Assembly: GCF_001485575.1 (NCBI RefSeq)
Contig: NZ_BCNB01000006.1
Span: forward strand, 2,294,001-2,358,000
Length of the DNA: 64,000 nt
Reading direction: 5' to 3'
Origin: Haloarcula sp. CBA1127
Lineage (GTDB): Archaea; Halobacteriota; Halobacteria; Halobacteriales; Haloarculaceae
Part shown: one piece after another, positions 24,871-32,794 of the stretch
Numbering within the stretch: position 1 is the first letter of the stretch
Layout: each line of letters starts with the position of its first letter
Notes under the pieces: model-generated
Database searches by the model: none
What the model saw: the letters and a program-made list of their open reading frames with translations, nothing else
What the model was told of the DNA's origin: nothing
Translations under genes and position numbers: made by a program

Positions 24871-25047
24871 TCAGTTCGCAGTCTGATCGAGCGGTGCGCT
24901 GTCCTCGTCACGTACCTGAATCCCGCGGGAACGAAGCGCCGCGGCGAACTTTGTTGGTGACACTCCGCTGTAGGTCGCCGCCTCTTCGAGTGTGAGTGTT
25001 TCCCCGCGATATAGTGTCAACGCCGTTGTGAGGGACCTGTGTGACAT
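24871..25047 (-). CDS. 58-aa helical protein with HTH-like segment
   Basis: The frame reads MSHRSLTTALTLYRGETLTL then EEAATYSGVSPTKFAAALRS, ending DQTAN. The EEAATYSGVSPTKFAAAL stretch has the helix-turn-helix look of MarR/MerR-like recognition units, so it may bind DNA or pair with a partner. A TTTAATAC box lies about 30 bp before the ATG. I recall a DUF7317 family of this size beside haloarchaeal cytochrome b. Role in regulating the cluster is speculation. Confidence 0.62.
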   Translation of the reverse strand: MSHRSLTTALTLYRGETLTLEEAATYSGVSPTKFAAALRSRGIQVRDEDSAPLDQTAN

Positions 25048-25283
25048 GTTCGTCTACACCGACACAAATGAAGTGTAGGTATTAAACTATTGCGGCTAAT
25101 TCTATACCAATTAGCCCCTGAAATCGTAGTATGCTGGCCGTCCAAAAACTATTATGGCGCAGAACCATACGAATGTTTGGTACTGGATGAGCTGGGAGGA
25201 GTGCCGATCATATACCCACGGCTATCGGTAGGCGCGGCTAACAAATTACAGGTACTCGACGCCGACAGAATGAGAGGCCGTGT

Positions 25284-25745
25284 TCAGACGATAGCGCTCC
25301 AGGGACCCTTGATGACCCAGAACAGGCTCTGGTAGCCCGCGTACATGAACACTACGAGGGCGGCGACGATGGCTCCCTTCGGCCGTTCGAGTGGAATGTC
25401 ACGGCGCGCCTCGACCTTCCGGGATTCGAACTCGAAGAAGTCGGTGATGACTGCGCCGAGGACGAGTACCGACAGGACCATCCCGCCGTGATGGTGAAGC
25501 GTCATGTAGAAAAACGACAGCACGACCAGCGTGATGTTGGTGAACGTGTGCGCCGGGTGGCGGCTGACCGCGTCCGCGCCATCGTTTTCGTACTGTTTGA
25601 CGTGGCTTCTGTGGGCGAGCTGCCGGGTCAGGAAGTTGACAATTACCACTCCGAAGATGACGTATTCGATGAGGAGCGCGCCGCCGACAGTGGGGCTCCC
25701 CAGAATGGTATCCAGTGGCCCAAAGAACGTTACGGATGGCTGCAT
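25284..25745 (-). CDS. Multi-span membrane protein, bc cluster
   Basis: 153 aa with four hydrophobic segments (about residues 20-40, 67-85, 88-107 and 127-147) separated by charged loops. One helix contains the His cluster FYMTLHHHGGMVLSV, which could bind heme or metal. The start is MQPSVTFFGPL at 25745; another ATG six codons earlier is possible. I recall the family as DUF7313. It is on the opposite strand to the core cluster but conserved beside it in haloarchaea, as far as I remember. Confidence 0.7.
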   Translation of the reverse strand: MQPSVTFFGPLDTILGSPTVGGALLIEYVIFGVVIVNFLTRQLAHRSHVKQYENDGADAVSRHPAHTFTNITLVVLSFFYMTLHHHGGMVLSVLVLGAVITDFFEFESRKVEARRDIPLERPKGAIVAALVVFMYAGYQSLFWVIKGPWSAIV

Positions 25746-25786
25746 ATGCAAAGCTCTGTCCACCGTCCATTAGTGTCTTTCCAATC

Positions 25787-26503
25787 TCACTCGAATCTGG
25801 ACTGGCTCTCGTCGACGACGGCGGTCCGAACGGGGGACCCGAGCGAGATTGTGATACTTTCCTGATAGCTGACGGGCTGAGATACGCGGTCATCGACGAG
25901 TAACTCGACGGTCGCCTCGTCGCGCTCGACCGAGGCACTGAGTCCGTCGACGGGCAACACCCAGTGATCCGGGTCGGTTGCAAACGGCGCGATCGGTGCT
26001 GCCACTGCCTGGTCTGACGGTGCCAGAATTGGGCCGCCGACACGGTGGGCGTAGCCCGGTGAGCCAGCAGCCGTCGCAATTACGACACCGTCGGCCCGGA
26101 ACTGTCCGATGCGGTCAGCCGTCGATGCAATAGTGAACTCGGAGATGCGGGCGGCGTCGGCAGTGACGAGGGTCACGTCCCAGAACGCCTGTTCGACCGT
26201 TCTGTCGGGCATCGTTACGCGGAGGATCGGATGCGTCTCAACCCGGGCGTCCGCAAGCCCCGACACAGCCCCGACAGCGTCGTCTCGCGGTACTGACCGG
26301 ACGCCGCGACCTGCCGCGACTGGCAACACGAGCGGGTCACCGTCGGCCCGCGCCACGGCAGCGACGGCGTCCTCACCGACAGCGACGACCCGTTCAGTAT
26401 CCGGCACAGTGCCGTCACTACCCCGTTCAACAGCTACGCCGGCGTCTCGGAGCACGTCTGCGAGGGCGTCGTCACCGACCACACCAACGGGGGTTTCCAT
26501 CAT
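25787..26503 (-). CDS. NAD kinase-like protein with degenerate N-terminal motif
   Basis: 238 aa. The C-terminal half has the NAD-kinase beta-sandwich signature DGVVIATAAGSPGYAHRVGG (normally TPTGSTAYxxSAGG). The N-terminal Rossmann half is short, and the catalytic GGDGT motif is replaced by VGEDAV. Either the enzyme has changed specificity or it is a non-catalytic paralogue. The start could be either of two adjacent ATGs (26503 or 26500). It lies 42 bp from the respiratory membrane protein gene and follows the reductase gene, all on one strand. Confidence 0.75.
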   Translation of the reverse strand: MMETPVGVVGDDALADVLRDAGVAVERGSDGTVPDTERVVAVGEDAVAAVARADGDPLVLPVAAGRGVRSVPRDDAVGAVSGLADARVETHPILRVTMPDRTVEQAFWDVTLVTADAARISEFTIASTADRIGQFRADGVVIATAAGSPGYAHRVGGPILAPSDQAVAAPIAPFATDPDHWVLPVDGLSASVERDEATVELLVDDRVSQPVSYQESITISLGSPVRTAVVDESQSRFE

Positions 26504-26519
26504 CTGAAACTCCGGGCCG

Positions 26520-26535
26520 GCGGAAAAAAACCTGC
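26520..26535 (-). terminator. T-run terminator after the reductase gene
   Basis: Seven consecutive T on the minus strand (26530-26524), 26 bp after the stop of the geranylgeranyl reductase-family gene. It is bracketed by CGGCAGG and CCGCCG, which can pair partly. Archaeal termination at T-runs fits. Confidence 0.5.
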
Positions 26536-26555
26536 CGCACTTCGCGTGATGGTAC

Positions 26556-27791
26556 TCAGATATCGAGACGACGGCGCGCGTATTCGACGAGAATCGGCAT
26601 GTCAGAGAGATGGGTGAGCTTCGCAATCGCCCGCCGGTCGCCGCCGTTGATCTGCCTGAGGGTGTCCTGTCCGGTACTCCGGAGATCGTCCATCAGCTGA
26701 TCGTACCGCTCGTTCGGGGCGAGATACAGCAGTTCCGTCATCATCAGGCGGGCGTTGTGTTTCGGGGCTACCTCGCTGTGCCAGAGCTGATCGTAGACAG
26801 AGAGGTTCTCCGCCGACGTGTCGGGTTCGTCGGGCTTGAGCGCCGAATCGGCTGTCGCGGCTGCGGCGCGGGCCGATTTCATCCCTTTATGTATCCCCTC
26901 TCCCCACAGCGGGTCGACAGTCGGGACAGTGTCGCCGATAGCCATGAAGTTGTCCGTGCTCATCGAGTCGGGTGGCTGGATGTGGGCCGACCCGCGGTGG
27001 GCCTGTGTGCCCTCGATTCGCTCGGCGTCGTCGAATCTGGGGTCCGAATCGAGCCAGTACTCCAGATAGTCGTCGATCCCCATCCCGTCTTTGGCGTACT
27101 TCTGGTGGGAGCCGTTCTGGATGTAACAGAGGCCAACTTTCGCCGTATCTTCACCGGTGTGGAAAATCCAGGAGTAGCCACCCGGGGCGAGGTCGTGATC
27201 GAGGCGGAGCATCATCGCGTCCCTGAGGTCGGCGTAGTCGTCGTGGTTGACTTCGACGCCCTCGAACTCGTACTCGACGCCGATGGCCTGGTGGTCCCGC
27301 TGGAGGTTACACACGTCTAGTTCCTTCGCCAGCGGCGCGGCAGGGCCGGTGGCGTCGATGACGATGTCCGCGTACACCTCTTCGTCGCCGTCGTAGCGGA
27401 CGCCGACGATCTCACCGTTTTCCATGATGGGGGCCGAGACGCGGGAGTCAAAGCGGTAGGTCGCGCCCTTATCCCGGCCCTCAGAGACGAGCCACTGTTT
27501 GAACTCCGCGAACTCCAAGACTGCGCCGGTCTGATTGCGGACGTAGTGGTCGTTGGGGGACTCGAGTACGACGTCGTCCGTGTAGTTCATCACCACGTCA
27601 TCAGGAATCGCAAAGCCCGTCATCGCCGACATAAACGTCCCGGCGGTAGACTTGTTGCTCTGACGCGGGAACCCGTCTTCGGGCTCGCTTTCGAGAACGA
27701 GCACCTCGTAGTTTCGCTCCGCTAGATCACGGGCACACTGCGCCCCGGCAGGGCCGGCTCCGGCTATTACCACGTCAAAGCGCTCGCGCAT
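26556..27791 (-). CDS. Geranylgeranyl reductase-family FAD oxidoreductase
   Basis: 411 aa. FAD-binding VVIAGAGPAGAQCARDL at the N-terminus, a second FAD contact ADIVIDATGPAAP (about residue 140), and FMAIGDTVPTVDPLWGEGI near 285, the family signature. Homologues saturate isoprenoid chains of archaeal lipids or menaquinone side chains. Its place next to the bc complex suggests that a quinone substrate is possible. The substrate cannot be read from sequence. Confidence 0.85.
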   Translation of the reverse strand: MRERFDVVIAGAGPAGAQCARDLAERNYEVLVLESEPEDGFPRQSNKSTAGTFMSAMTGFAIPDDVVMNYTDDVVLESPNDHYVRNQTGAVLEFAEFKQWLVSEGRDKGATYRFDSRVSAPIMENGEIVGVRYDGDEEVYADIVIDATGPAAPLAKELDVCNLQRDHQAIGVEYEFEGVEVNHDDYADLRDAMMLRLDHDLAPGGYSWIFHTGEDTAKVGLCYIQNGSHQKYAKDGMGIDDYLEYWLDSDPRFDDAERIEGTQAHRGSAHIQPPDSMSTDNFMAIGDTVPTVDPLWGEGIHKGMKSARAAAATADSALKPDEPDTSAENLSVYDQLWHSEVAPKHNARLMMTELLYLAPNERYDQLMDDLRSTGQDTLRQINGGDRRAIAKLTHLSDMPILVEYARRRLDI

Positions 27792-27902
27792 GGTTGTGGG
27801 TATTCCCTGTCAGTAATCAGTCTTTCCGAATACACCGAGGGCGTTCTCGAAAGGGTAAAGACGGCCCCACTACCATGACGGGAACACCCGGGGCGACATA
27901 CA

Positions 27903-29135
27903 ATGGTTCTCAAGACAGGCGCGGGCGTGCTCGCGGACAGGCGGCGGCTTCCCACGGCAGTACGGGCAGTGCTGGGATACTACGCGGACACCGGCGTGTT
28001 CGATGCCGGCAGTCTTTCGCTGAAATCCGAGATCGATGACCGCACCGAGGCAATGGTCGACGACGTAACCGACCGCATCGAGGACGCCCTCGAAGACGAG
28101 TTCGGCCGGCCGGTCGAATTCTCCTATGACACGAAGCTTATTCTGCCCGCACAGTTGACGCTGGGCTATGTCTACCGCAATGCCCGTCAGCAGGCACCCG
28201 GTGACCCCGTTATCGACGCTATCGCCGACGGTGTTCCGACTGTCGACAAGACGGCGCTGGAACAGGGACCGGCACAGGACCTTGCGCCCCGCGAGATGGT
28301 CGTCCGCGCCGAGCAGATGACTCGCCTCTCCATCGAGGCACTCATCGATGGCGATATGCGCGACGCCATCAACGACGACGAGTTCGAAGATTTCGAGGTC
28401 GAGTTTGAGGCGGCCGAGGGCGACCGGTTGGAGCCCTCGAAGCGACACGGTGAGCGAAGCGAGCCGTGGAGCGGGAGCGAAGCCGACCGCCGTCGTGTCG
28501 CCGAGGTCGCCCAGTCCGCGCTGCAGTCCCACCTCGACGGCCTGTTGGAAGATATGCCGCCTGTTGTCGAGAACGCCTACCAGTGGGCTGTCGACTACAG
28601 CGAGGCCCATCAGGACCGCGACGACTACTTCCGGGAGCTGATGACTGCGGCCGAGGACGGTGACGCCGATGCCCTGACCGATATCCGGAAAGAATACAAG
28701 TTCGCTGATTATGACGAGGAGCCGGCGACACTTACCGAGACGGAGAAGGAACTCCCCTACAGCAAGACCCAGTACGCCCGTGTCGGCGTCCTCTACGACG
28801 GGATGCTTGACCTCTACCGACTCGCTGGCCTCGATATCGATGACGAGTTCGCCAAGGCCATCGTCCTCGCCATCATCGGCGCACAGGTGTGGCTCGACGA
28901 CGTCGACGACTACGACGACGACCGCGCGGAGGGGCAACTGACACCTGTTACCGCCGAGTACCTGCTCGCGCCCGACGACGAAGCCGCCTATCGGCGCGTC
29001 GTCGACGTGACCGAACAGTACCTCGACCTCGCGAAGTCCTACGCAACGGCCGCCGACTCGCCGTTGACCGGCGTCGCTGTCGAGTACATCTACCGCTCCG
29101 GCGACCCGGACGTCCTGCCCGGCAAGCCTGAGTAG
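27903..29135 (+). CDS. Conserved hypothetical protein, 410 aa
   Basis: Mostly helical, acidic, with one weakly hydrophobic helix (FAKAIVLAIIGAQVWLDDVDDY, about residue 320). I do not recognise the family. Residues about 175-195 (EPSKRHGERSEPWSGSEAD) are encoded by a palindromic GAGCGAAGCGAGC-type repeat and look like an in-frame insertion. The GAQVWLDDVDDYDDDRAEG stretch has the Asp-rich look of prenyl-synthase-like metal sites, but no second Asp motif is evident. Confidence 0.75.
   Translation: MVLKTGAGVLADRRRLPTAVRAVLGYYADTGVFDAGSLSLKSEIDDRTEAMVDDVTDRIEDALEDEFGRPVEFSYDTKLILPAQLTLGYVYRNARQQAPGDPVIDAIADGVPTVDKTALEQGPAQDLAPREMVVRAEQMTRLSIEALIDGDMRDAINDDEFEDFEVEFEAAEGDRLEPSKRHGERSEPWSGSEADRRRVAEVAQSALQSHLDGLLEDMPPVVENAYQWAVDYSEAHQDRDDYFRELMTAAEDGDADALTDIRKEYKFADYDEEPATLTETEKELPYSKTQYARVGVLYDGMLDLYRLAGLDIDDEFAKAIVLAIIGAQVWLDDVDDYDDDRAEGQLTPVTAEYLLAPDDEAAYRRVVDVTEQYLDLAKSYATAADSPLTGVAVEYIYRSGDPDVLPGKPE
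28425..28488. repeat. Haloarchaeal palindromic repeat inside a coding sequence
   Basis: About 60 bp with ACGG-TGAGCGAAGCGAG-CCGT and a following GAGCGGGAGCGAAGCC. It translates in frame without a stop. The same GAGCGAAGCGAGC core occurs, inverted, in the tRNA-Lys-associated hairpin (13727-13740). Confidence 0.6.
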
Positions 29136-29172
29136 GCACACGAGCGATATCGATTCGACCCAAGCGCCAGAG

Positions 29173-29178
29173 TTTATA
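29173..29178 (+). promoter_or_regulatory. TATA box before the 182-aa membrane protein gene
   Basis: TTTATA centred 28 bp before the ATG at 29204, consistent with a leaderless message. Confidence 0.55.
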
Positions 29179-29203
29179 TCACGCCGCCCGCACCGAGATT
29201 TGA

Positions 29204-29752
29204 ATGCTTCACTCGTGGGTGGGCAGGGCCGCAGCTATCTGCGGATTGCTGGCCGTGCTGTTCGCACTCATGGTCGGATTCGGCACCGCCACGCCGGCCT
29301 CCGAACTGGGCGATTATCCCGCAGAGGACGCACTAGCTGCGGACTACGACAGGTACGTCGGCGAGTCTGTTCAGGTGACTGGCACGGTCACCGGAACTGA
29401 GCCGGTCGAAATCGCCGTCGAGTACGAGTACGCTGCTAACGGCGAGCGCTACAGCGGCACACTCGCGATCGTGGTCCGGAACGTCGACAGAGCCGTCGCC
29501 GAAGGCGAATCACTGCAGGTGTACGGGACGCTCGGCCCAGATTGGACCATCACCGCGGAAAACAGTGTGAGCGTGCCCGCGACAAACTACGTTGCGATGT
29601 ACCTCGTTTCTGCCCTCGCCGGCCTGTGGACCCTCGGACGGCTAGTCTGTGGTTGGCGGCTGAACTGGCAGACGGGGGCACTATGCCGGCGTGAGGAGCC
29701 ACTCCGGCCGATACGGGCGCTGCGCACACAGGTGCAGGAGGTGCGTGCCTGA
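29204..29752 (+). CDS. Membrane protein with extracytoplasmic OB-like domain
   Basis: 182 aa. A transmembrane helix (about residues 8-28) is followed by an extracellular beta-rich domain (about 45-125: RYVGESVQVTGTVTGTEPVEI, EGESLQVYGTLGPDWTITA) that resembles OB-fold modules found in tRNA/heme-handling membrane proteins. A second helix (about 127-147) and a basic tail end it. Its stop overlaps the next start by one base. The function is unknown. Confidence 0.68.
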   Translation: MLHSWVGRAAAICGLLAVLFALMVGFGTATPASELGDYPAEDALAADYDRYVGESVQVTGTVTGTEPVEIAVEYEYAANGERYSGTLAIVVRNVDRAVAEGESLQVYGTLGPDWTITAENSVSVPATNYVAMYLVSALAGLWTLGRLVCGWRLNWQTGALCRREEPLRPIRALRTQVQEVRA

Positions 29753-30237
29753 TGCCGGACCTGCTCTCGCACGCCTTCATCGCGTTCACCATCTGTACCC
29801 TCCTGTCACTGCGGTACGACTGGCTCACTGGCGAGTATGTGACTGTGGGTATGGCGGGCGCATTTATTCCGGATATGGCGAAAATCAAGCTCCTAGTGGA
29901 TTCCGCGACCATCGAGGCGGCGCTGGACACCCCGTTTGACTGGCTGGGCGTCCACACGCTCGGTGGCGCGTTCGTCGCCGTCCTTGTAGGGGTAGTGGTC
30001 GTGAACCGCGCCGACCGGCGGCGCGTGTTCGGTCTGCTGTCGCTCGGGGCGGCCAGCCACCTGTTTGCCGATGCACTCCTACTGAAGGCGGCTGGCCGAT
30101 CATACGAAGTGCTGTGGCCGCTGACGCAGTACCACCCGCCGACACCGGGGCTGTATCTGAGTACGGATATCTGGCTCACCGGCGTCACTGGTTCCGTTGC
30201 AGTGGCGGCCTATCTCCTCGTGCAGTACAGAGCATAG
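29752..30237 (+). CDS. YdjM/DUF457-like membrane-bound metal-dependent hydrolase
   Basis: 161 aa, four to five transmembrane helices. MPDLLSHAFIAFTICTLL at the start with a His in helix 1, GAFIPDMAKIK (Pro-Asp motif), GVHTLGGAFVAVLVG and ASHLFADALL (His and Asp) match the YdjM family, in which His and Asp residues form a presumed metal site. The substrate is unknown. Translationally coupled to the preceding gene. Confidence 0.78.
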   Translation: MPDLLSHAFIAFTICTLLSLRYDWLTGEYVTVGMAGAFIPDMAKIKLLVDSATIEAALDTPFDWLGVHTLGGAFVAVLVGVVVVNRADRRRVFGLLSLGAASHLFADALLLKAAGRSYEVLWPLTQYHPPTPGLYLSTDIWLTGVTGSVAVAAYLLVQYRA

Positions 30238-30258
30238 CGCTACTTACGTCTACCTTCC

Positions 30259-31629
30259 TCAGCGCTTCCCCAGCGCCGTCTCGAACACGCGCTGTGCGCG
30301 CTCGTAGGCGGCGTTCCGGTCGACGATTGGGTGGTAGTAGTCCGGGGCCAGTTCCTCGCGTTCGCCGTCCGAGAGCGTCGGCCAGTCGACAATCTTGTTC
30401 GATGGAACGCCGCGAAGCTCCGGCACGTACTCCGTGACGTAGTCTGCCCCGCTGTCGTACTTGCTCATCTGTGCGACCGGGTCGAAGATTCGCACGTCCA
30501 CGGAGTCGGTCCCGGTCGAGGCCGTCCACTGCCAGCTGGCGGCGTTGTTAGCCGGGTCGTGGTCGACCAGTCGCTTCCGGAAGTGTCGCGCCCCCTCGCG
30601 CCAGTCGACGAGGAGATGCTTTGTGAGGAAGGACGCGACGTTCTGGCGCGGCCGGTTATGGATGTACCCCTCCTGTTCGAGCTGGCGCATCCCGGCGTCG
30701 ATGAATGGATACCCCGTCTCGCCGCGCTTCCAGGCCTCGAAGTTATCCTCATCGTTTTCCCACTCGATACGGTTTGGGAACGTCTTGTAGTTCTCCGACA
30801 ACAGCGTTGGGTTGTAGTACAGCAGGTGGTAGCTCTGTTCGCGCCACGAAAGCTCGTAGCGGTACTTCTGGATGTTTCGCTGGGCGTCGCCGGTAGCTTC
30901 TGTATGTCGGTCGGAGGCATCACGCCACATCTCGCGGATGCCGATCATCCCCGCCGCGAGGTACGGCGACATACGCGAGACGGCGCTGGTCGGCCGCTCG
31001 ACGGCGGCCTGCATATCATCTCTGGTATCGTTGTACGTCTCGATGCCGCCGGTGAGGAAGTTGTCGTATCGCTGCCGTGCGCCCTCGTAGCCGGGCGTCG
31101 GCAGGTCCATCTCCGTCTCGATGGTCGGCGCTGTCGTTGGGTCCGACACGTCGACGAGTGTGCCCGAGTCCGGACTGCCGACCGGCGGTAGCTTGTGGTG
31201 GGCCTGCCAGTCGTCGTAGAAGCGGCTGTGGTTCTCGTACTGGCTATCGAGCCCTGCCGGGTCAACGAGCACGAGGTCAGTCAGCGATTTCGTCGGGAGC
31301 GCTTCGTCGACTCGCCGCTGGCGGTTCCGCCGTGCTGGGCGGTAGTGTTCGTTGTAGTACACCCGGTCGGCATCGTACTCATCGACAACATTCGAAAGCA
31401 CATCGACGGCAGTCCCCTTCCTGACGAGTAACTCCCCGCCGTGGTCCCGATACGCCTGTTTCAGCGCTCGGACGCCGGCCAGCAGGAACGCTCGCTGCCG
31501 CTTCCCGATGGTTGCCAGCAGGTCCGTGTCGAGAACGTACACCGGCAGTACTTCGTCGTCCGCAGCGGCGGCAGTCAACCCCCGGTTGTCCGGTATTCGG
31601 AGGTCCCGCTGATGCCAGAAAACGTGCAT
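30259..31629 (-). CDS. phr: Deoxyribodipyrimidine photolyase
   Basis: Light-driven repair of cyclobutane pyrimidine dimers. 456 aa: N-terminal antenna-binding domain (MHVFWHQRDLRIPDNRGL), and a C-terminal FAD domain with RYELSWREQSYHLLY, GYPFIDAGMRQLEQEGYIHN and the FAD-site block DPANNAASWQWTASTGTDS. All expected FAD and Trp-chain regions are present. Start chosen at MHVFWHQ, the family consensus; an ATG eight codons upstream exists. Confidence 0.92.
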   Translation of the reverse strand: MHVFWHQRDLRIPDNRGLTAAAADDEVLPVYVLDTDLLATIGKRQRAFLLAGVRALKQAYRDHGGELLVRKGTAVDVLSNVVDEYDADRVYYNEHYRPARRNRQRRVDEALPTKSLTDLVLVDPAGLDSQYENHSRFYDDWQAHHKLPPVGSPDSGTLVDVSDPTTAPTIETEMDLPTPGYEGARQRYDNFLTGGIETYNDTRDDMQAAVERPTSAVSRMSPYLAAGMIGIREMWRDASDRHTEATGDAQRNIQKYRYELSWREQSYHLLYYNPTLLSENYKTFPNRIEWENDEDNFEAWKRGETGYPFIDAGMRQLEQEGYIHNRPRQNVASFLTKHLLVDWREGARHFRKRLVDHDPANNAASWQWTASTGTDSVDVRIFDPVAQMSKYDSGADYVTEYVPELRGVPSNKIVDWPTLSDGEREELAPDYYHPIVDRNAAYERAQRVFETALGKR

Positions 31630-31732
31630 ACCTTTTGTTAGGGATACCAGCATATGGGTCCGAACCCGATTCTATTGTGTGTGAGACCGGAAGACATGAT
31701 ATCTGGCTCTCTGTCTCCCACATATCGCCGAC

Positions 31733-32527
31733 CTACTGTGACGCAGGTTTGCGAACGAGATAGCAGTACTGCGTGAAACTGAAAAACGTCTCCCCGGCAA
31801 CCTCCTGCTCCCGGAGGTCGTTCACCCAGGCCTGTGCCGCCATACGCTCGATAGCTCCATGGTCGGCCGCATAGTCCTCAATGAACTGCATGAGATGATA
31901 CGCGAACGTCTCCTCTTCGAGTCGGGTGTTGACAATAGTGTTCGGTTCGACCCGGTCAACCGCCAGCCCACCCTCTCGGAGAACCGGAGCCAGACGGGAG
32001 CCCAGTCGCGGGTGCGGGCAGTGGTCGTCGAACGCCCTGAGGATGCGGGCCATTCGCTCTGGATTGGGACTGCGCCAGACAAGCGACGCGAAATCAGCGT
32101 CACAGACGACAGCGGACCCGCCGGGCCGCAGGACTCGGGCCAGTTCTGCAACCGCCGGCGCAACTGTTTCGAGGTACTCAAACACCTGCACCGCAACGGC
32201 CACGTCAACCGATTCGTCGGCCACTGGAAGGTAACTAGCGTCTCCCTTTGACACGGTCACTTGCGGGAGCGGAGCACAGCGTTCTCGGGCGAGTTCAAGC
32301 ATCGCCTGGCTCCGGTCGATACCGTGAACGTGTCCCTCGGTGCCGACCGCCCAGCCGATCTCTGCCGGCTCGAAGCCCGGCCCACAGCCAATAGAAAGAA
32401 CTGTGTCGCCTAGTTCGGGTGCGAGCAGGGTCCGGACTCGCTCCCGACGCGCCGCTGCGGCCGGCGTTCTGTATATCGCCTCCTCTTGCCGGGCTTCCGC
32501 TTCGTCGTAGTCGAGCGTGTCACCCAT
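31733..32527 (-). CDS. SAM-dependent class I methyltransferase
   Basis: 264 aa. The SAM motif I is VLSIGCGPGFEPAEIG (about residues 43-58), followed by HGIDRSQAML (motif II), KGDASYLPVADESVDVAVAV (motif III) and RVLRPGGSAVVCD. It resembles the UbiE/menaquinone methyltransferase group, but the substrate is unknown. A TTTATTTATG box lies about 26-34 bp before the ATG, giving a leaderless message. Confidence 0.88.
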   Translation of the reverse strand: MGDTLDYDEAEARQEEAIYRTPAAAARRERVRTLLAPELGDTVLSIGCGPGFEPAEIGWAVGTEGHVHGIDRSQAMLELARERCAPLPQVTVSKGDASYLPVADESVDVAVAVQVFEYLETVAPAVAELARVLRPGGSAVVCDADFASLVWRSPNPERMARILRAFDDHCPHPRLGSRLAPVLREGGLAVDRVEPNTIVNTRLEEETFAYHLMQFIEDYAADHGAIERMAAQAWVNDLREQEVAGETFFSFTQYCYLVRKPASQ

Positions 32528-32550
32528 CTCCGTACAGTCCTCATTCGACT

Positions 32551-32560
32551 GTCATAAATA
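32551..32560 (-). promoter_or_regulatory. TATA box of the methyltransferase gene
   Basis: TTTATTTATG on the minus strand, centred about 28 bp before the start at 32527. Confidence 0.55.
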
Positions 32561-32656
32561 AACCCATTCAGCAACGTTGTGATCGCCACAACTTGTTGCC
32601 GGGATGTGTCATCAAGAACACCTGTTTGGGGAGTCTATAGAAACGCCAGGTAGCAT

Positions 32657-32766
32657 ACGGCGGCCGCAGGCCGCCGTTTCACCGGAATCGAGGCTCGGCC
32701 TCGATTCCGGCCTTTTTCGCCCACGTTTTTCGAGGAGCCTTCCCACAGCGCGCTCTGTGAGCGCGC
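32657..32766. repeat. Block of three perfect triloop hairpins downstream of korB
   Basis: Hairpin A, 32657-32677: 9-bp stem ACGGCGGCC, loop GCA. Hairpin B, 32682-32710: 13-bp stem starting CCGGAATCGAGG, loop TCG. Hairpin C, 32748-32766: 8-bp stem GCGCGCTC, loop TGT, with partly paired CCTTCC/GGAAAGG outside. Two T5 runs follow hairpin B on the plus strand. The block lies between korB and the methyltransferase gene. There is also a T5 run on the minus strand just after the korB stop (32788-32784), a likely korB terminator. Confidence 0.7.
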
Positions 32767-32794
32767 GAGGAAAGGCGACGCTGAAAAAGGTGGT

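Noticed and set aside
25090..25335. Possible 81-aa protein on the plus strand
   Set aside because: Starts with TTG, is AT-rich and not acidic, and overlaps the end of the membrane protein gene on the other strand. Treated as non-coding.
27870..29141. Long open frame antisense to the 410-aa hypothetical gene
   Set aside because: It is a mirror of the GC-rich codon pattern of the plus-strand gene; the minus-strand product lacks acidic haloarchaeal composition and has no promoter.
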